From contig JADDMT010000093.1 in NCBI GenBank assembly GCA_021401465.1, positions 1-64,000 of the forward strand: a stretch of DNA of 64,000 nucleotides, in the 5' to 3' direction. Within the stretch, counting starts at the first letter, position 1. Each line of letters begins with the position of its first letter. Position numbers and translations under genes: made by a program. Under the pieces are notes generated by a model. That model was not told where the DNA came from, did no database searches, and saw only the letters and a program-made list of their open reading frames with translations. Shown here in pieces: positions 61,571 through 64,000 of the stretch. The stretch comes from Teratosphaeria epicoccoides. Taxonomy: Eukaryota > Ascomycota > Dothideomycetes > Mycosphaerellales > Teratosphaeriaceae.

Positions 61571-64000
61571 ATGGGGAAATCCTCGCATGTCTGCTTGATG
61601 CTGAAAGTCGCTGCTCTTGCCAGAAAGATCCAAAGTGACCCTGCAGTCGCAGAGGATGCTCCATCCAGGCTCAAAATCTACCAAGACACGTATGCTTTGA
61701 CTCACAAATGGATGGACCTGGTCGAAGCAGAGCTGACGAAAGAGAGACTGAGGATTGAGCCAGAAGAGGCCGCGGGTGGTAGACTGAATCGCAAGGGAGC
61801 CCTGCCATGGTTGCTCGCAAAGATCGGCACAATGATATTCAAGGCGCTGAGAAGCAGAAGAGGTGGCGCAGGAGATGCAGCTGCAACTGAGCTGTTCGTA
61901 GAGACTTTCAATATCCTGAAGCTCTTTCTAGAAGATGCGAAGGGAGAGATCGATCGACTCGAGCGGCTACTTGGTCGACCATCAGCAGAAAGCTCCAGAG
62001 ATGGGCGAAAGAATGACGCTCAGCGCATGAGCAAACCCTTTGGCGCAAGTCCGTCTTTGAAGTCTGCCAGCAGCTCAAGAAGGTCCAGGCGCATCAAGCA
62101 TCACGGCGACATTATGGTCCATGGCTCAGACAACACATCGCCAGACAGAGATTTCAGGCCTGTCGTGCCTCCCGCACAGCCGCAGGCGCCATTCGAGCAC
62201 TTGGCTCCTCCTCCTGAACCTGATGCGACCCAGCCACCGGCACAAAGGCCAGAGGATCCGAGGCTGTATGCGCCTCGAGGAGAAGGAATCCTTGACCAGT
62301 CGCCATCCAAATTCAACGACAGACAGCAGGAAATTGCACCAGAGATTACCGGAACGAAACTTGAAGAGGCAAGTGACAGTGGGAGCAGCCATATGCCTTC
62401 GCAGGCAGTAATATCCACCGATGGAGGGAGAGTGGTAAGTATAATGTCACTCTGAGATAGATCAGCTCGGTAATTCAGCATCAGCAGCAGCGATCCATGC
62501 CACTTTCAGCTCGTTGGACGGCTGTCAATGCCTTGCTCAGCTGTTGACCGTCCGATAGCTGACATCAACGATCCTCCTCTCTCAATAAGACATTCGCTGA
62601 CCGGTACAATATCGCTTTTAGGTCAACCAGAGCCCAAGATCTGTGCATTCGGAAATCGTAAGTCCGGCACGGCTTGACAGATCACGTATCGAAGGTCAGT
62701 CCAGAGCTAGCAACAATGTGCCCAGCATATTACCTTCATCGCAGTCGCAGCAAGACCCTATTGTGACCCTGGAGATACACCGGAATGATCGCAAAATGCA
62801 GAGAGACCGAACTGCTCGGTCTGACGCATCAAGTGCTGCGCCAACAGCCACGGCGACGACTTTCAGACTCGCTGCGAAGAAGGCAATGGCGCAGTCGGAA
62901 GTAAAGACTGCAACGCAGAGATCCCAGGCCGGCAGCAATTTGCAGCATGTGACGCATGCACCGGTTTCTGAACCGTTTGTGGCGCACACCCGTCGAGACG
63001 TCCAGAATGCGCCTGAACGTCACAGTATCCGGAGTGGAAAGGCCACAGAGATTGTGGATCAGGAGCCGGACGGGCTGCAGGCAGCTGCGAAGAGCTCGCT
63101 CGCAACGTTCGACCCGATGAAGAGTCTTGGCGAGAATCGCGATACTGCCAAGAAGGGAGGCCCGAGTATGAGCTCTTTGAGGAACTTCCCAGTGACATCA
63201 AGCCTTGAACCAACTCGAGCCTCGAACCCGAGTGAGCGCGGAGCACAGTCAATACACGCCAGCGAAGCAAATACAACACCCAGAGAGCCTGCTCCTTCTT
63301 CGCACGCAACTTCCCACAGAGCGAAGTCCATACGCTCAGGTGTCAAGCGGTCAGAAAACGCTCGCCACCCTGCCAATAGCCAAGCCGTTGCAGTGAACGC
63401 ACAGACAGCGCAGTCGGCAGCTCCCTCGCACCAGCGGTCGGGCTCTCAAGCGTCCCACGCACCGTCTGCACGTTCGCAGGGCCATTCTCGAGCTCCAAAG
63501 AAGACATCAGAAGCGAGAAACGCCACGGTCGTCCCGCGCAACTCCCAATCTGGAACGCAGGAGTCTGCAGCGCCTTCCACTATCCACGGCTCTCATGCTA
63601 GCGGGTCGAGAGCAAAGACACCTCCGCTCGCAGCATCCAGTGCCGTACACTCCACAGCGAGCAATGCGACGAAAACCTCTCGCGCCAGCTCCCACCGGTC
63701 TGCATCAACTGGTCAACGGCAGCCGGTTGCTAGCATCTCAGCGTCCACAGTACATCCAATCTCGCAGACATCCAGTCGAGCAGAGCCAGCCGCTAATCTT
63801 ACGGCAAAGCTTACCACAGACAACCTTGCGCATGTGACACCGCAGACCTCCTCATTTACCAGATCGTCCGCCAGCTCCGATGAGTCTCGAGCACACACAA
63901 GTGGAAGCCGTGTCAAACCTTCGACCACGGAATCGGGTACAGAGCGTGGTCAGGTGGCTGGCTCCAAGGGTGGTCAGAGCGAGAGCGGAGTCAGCGAGAT
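61571..64000 (+). CDS. Long Ser/Ala/Arg-rich disordered protein, 3' end beyond the window
   Basis: Exon 1 (61571-62434, 288 codons) and exon 2 (from 62622, still open at the window edge, 459 codons seen) join in frame across a 187-nt intron with donor GTAAGT, a CTGACC branch region and acceptor TTTTAG, giving GRV-VNQSP. At least 747 residues are encoded. The N-terminal 130 residues look helical (RKIQSDPAVAED, KIYQDTYALTHKWMDLVEAEL, LLAKIGTMIFKAL, ETFNILKLFLEDAKGEIDRLERLLG). All the rest is low-complexity, rich in Ser, Ala, Arg, Gln, Thr and Pro. No family is recognised; a scaffold or nuclear protein is possible. The last 1.38 kb are free of stop codons in this frame, strong evidence for coding despite the biased composition. 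Confidence 0.7.

Noticed and set aside
61126..61674. Minus-strand open frame of 182 codons
   Set aside because: It overlaps the start of the better supported plus-strand gene, has no domain, and its composition follows from the opposite strand in its last third.

Overview
This window is nuclear DNA of a filamentous ascomycete. Short GT-AG introns (about 35 to 190 nt) carry CTGAC/CTGAT branch points. Homologues are fungal in type: Zn2Cys6 regulator, PtaB-like LIM-binding protein, bifunctional PFK-2/FBPase-2, Arg8-type aminotransferase. Small secreted proteins look like those common in Dothideomycetes, so Capnodiales/Mycosphaerellales is my best guess; this is inference, not a database match. 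No rRNA, tRNA, CRISPR array or intact transposon was recognised.

Layout. 0.3-5.5 kb: a conserved coiled-coil protein, 6-phosphofructo-2-kinase/fructose-2,6-bisphosphatase and a small secreted protein. 6.4-15.8 kb: a compact five-gene set that looks like a secondary-metabolite cluster: a free-standing thioester reductase (R) domain, a short-chain dehydrogenase, a cytochrome P450, an alpha/beta hydrolase ending in a PTS1-like tripeptide, and a 1,088-residue protein fusing adenylation (A), thiolation (T) and a 12-helix MFS transporter. In the usual fungal A-T-R reductases the R domain follows T. Here R is a separate gene 6 kb away and a transporter occupies its place. This is the most unusual feature of the window.

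16.4-22.8 kb: sparse genes for a RING-like protein, two secreted proteins (both with reading-frame problems) and a Cys-rich zinc-binding protein. 23.2-30.2 kb: cytosolic leucyl-tRNA synthetase, a small membrane protein, a secreted NTF2-like protein and the AP-3 sigma subunit. 30.6-37.5 kb: a long disordered protein, a single-pass membrane protein with a Ser/Thr-rich ectodomain, and a Zn2Cys6 factor whose zinc finger is split by an intron holding a (GA)n tract. 38-46.5 kb: acetylornithine aminotransferase, a very large unknown protein whose frame breaks at least three times, and an acyltransferase-3 family membrane protein. 48.3-56.6 kb: PtaB-like LIM-binding co-regulator, a 13-bp minisatellite, a degenerate LPxELR-family gene, a hydrophilic small protein, RFC clamp-loader subunit (Rfc5 type) and a D-2-hydroxyacid dehydrogenase (CtBP-like). 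58.4-61 kb: two more short genes of the LPxELR type. From 61.6 kb a long low-complexity protein runs off the right edge.

How genes work together: housekeeping genes here are unrelated neighbours, as is usual in fungi. Only the 6.4-15.8 kb block reads as a functional unit: A activates a carboxylic acid, T carries it, R (in trans) would release it as aldehyde or alcohol, SDR, P450 and hydrolase would tailor it, and the MFS half would export it. The chemistry is inferred from families; the product is unknown.
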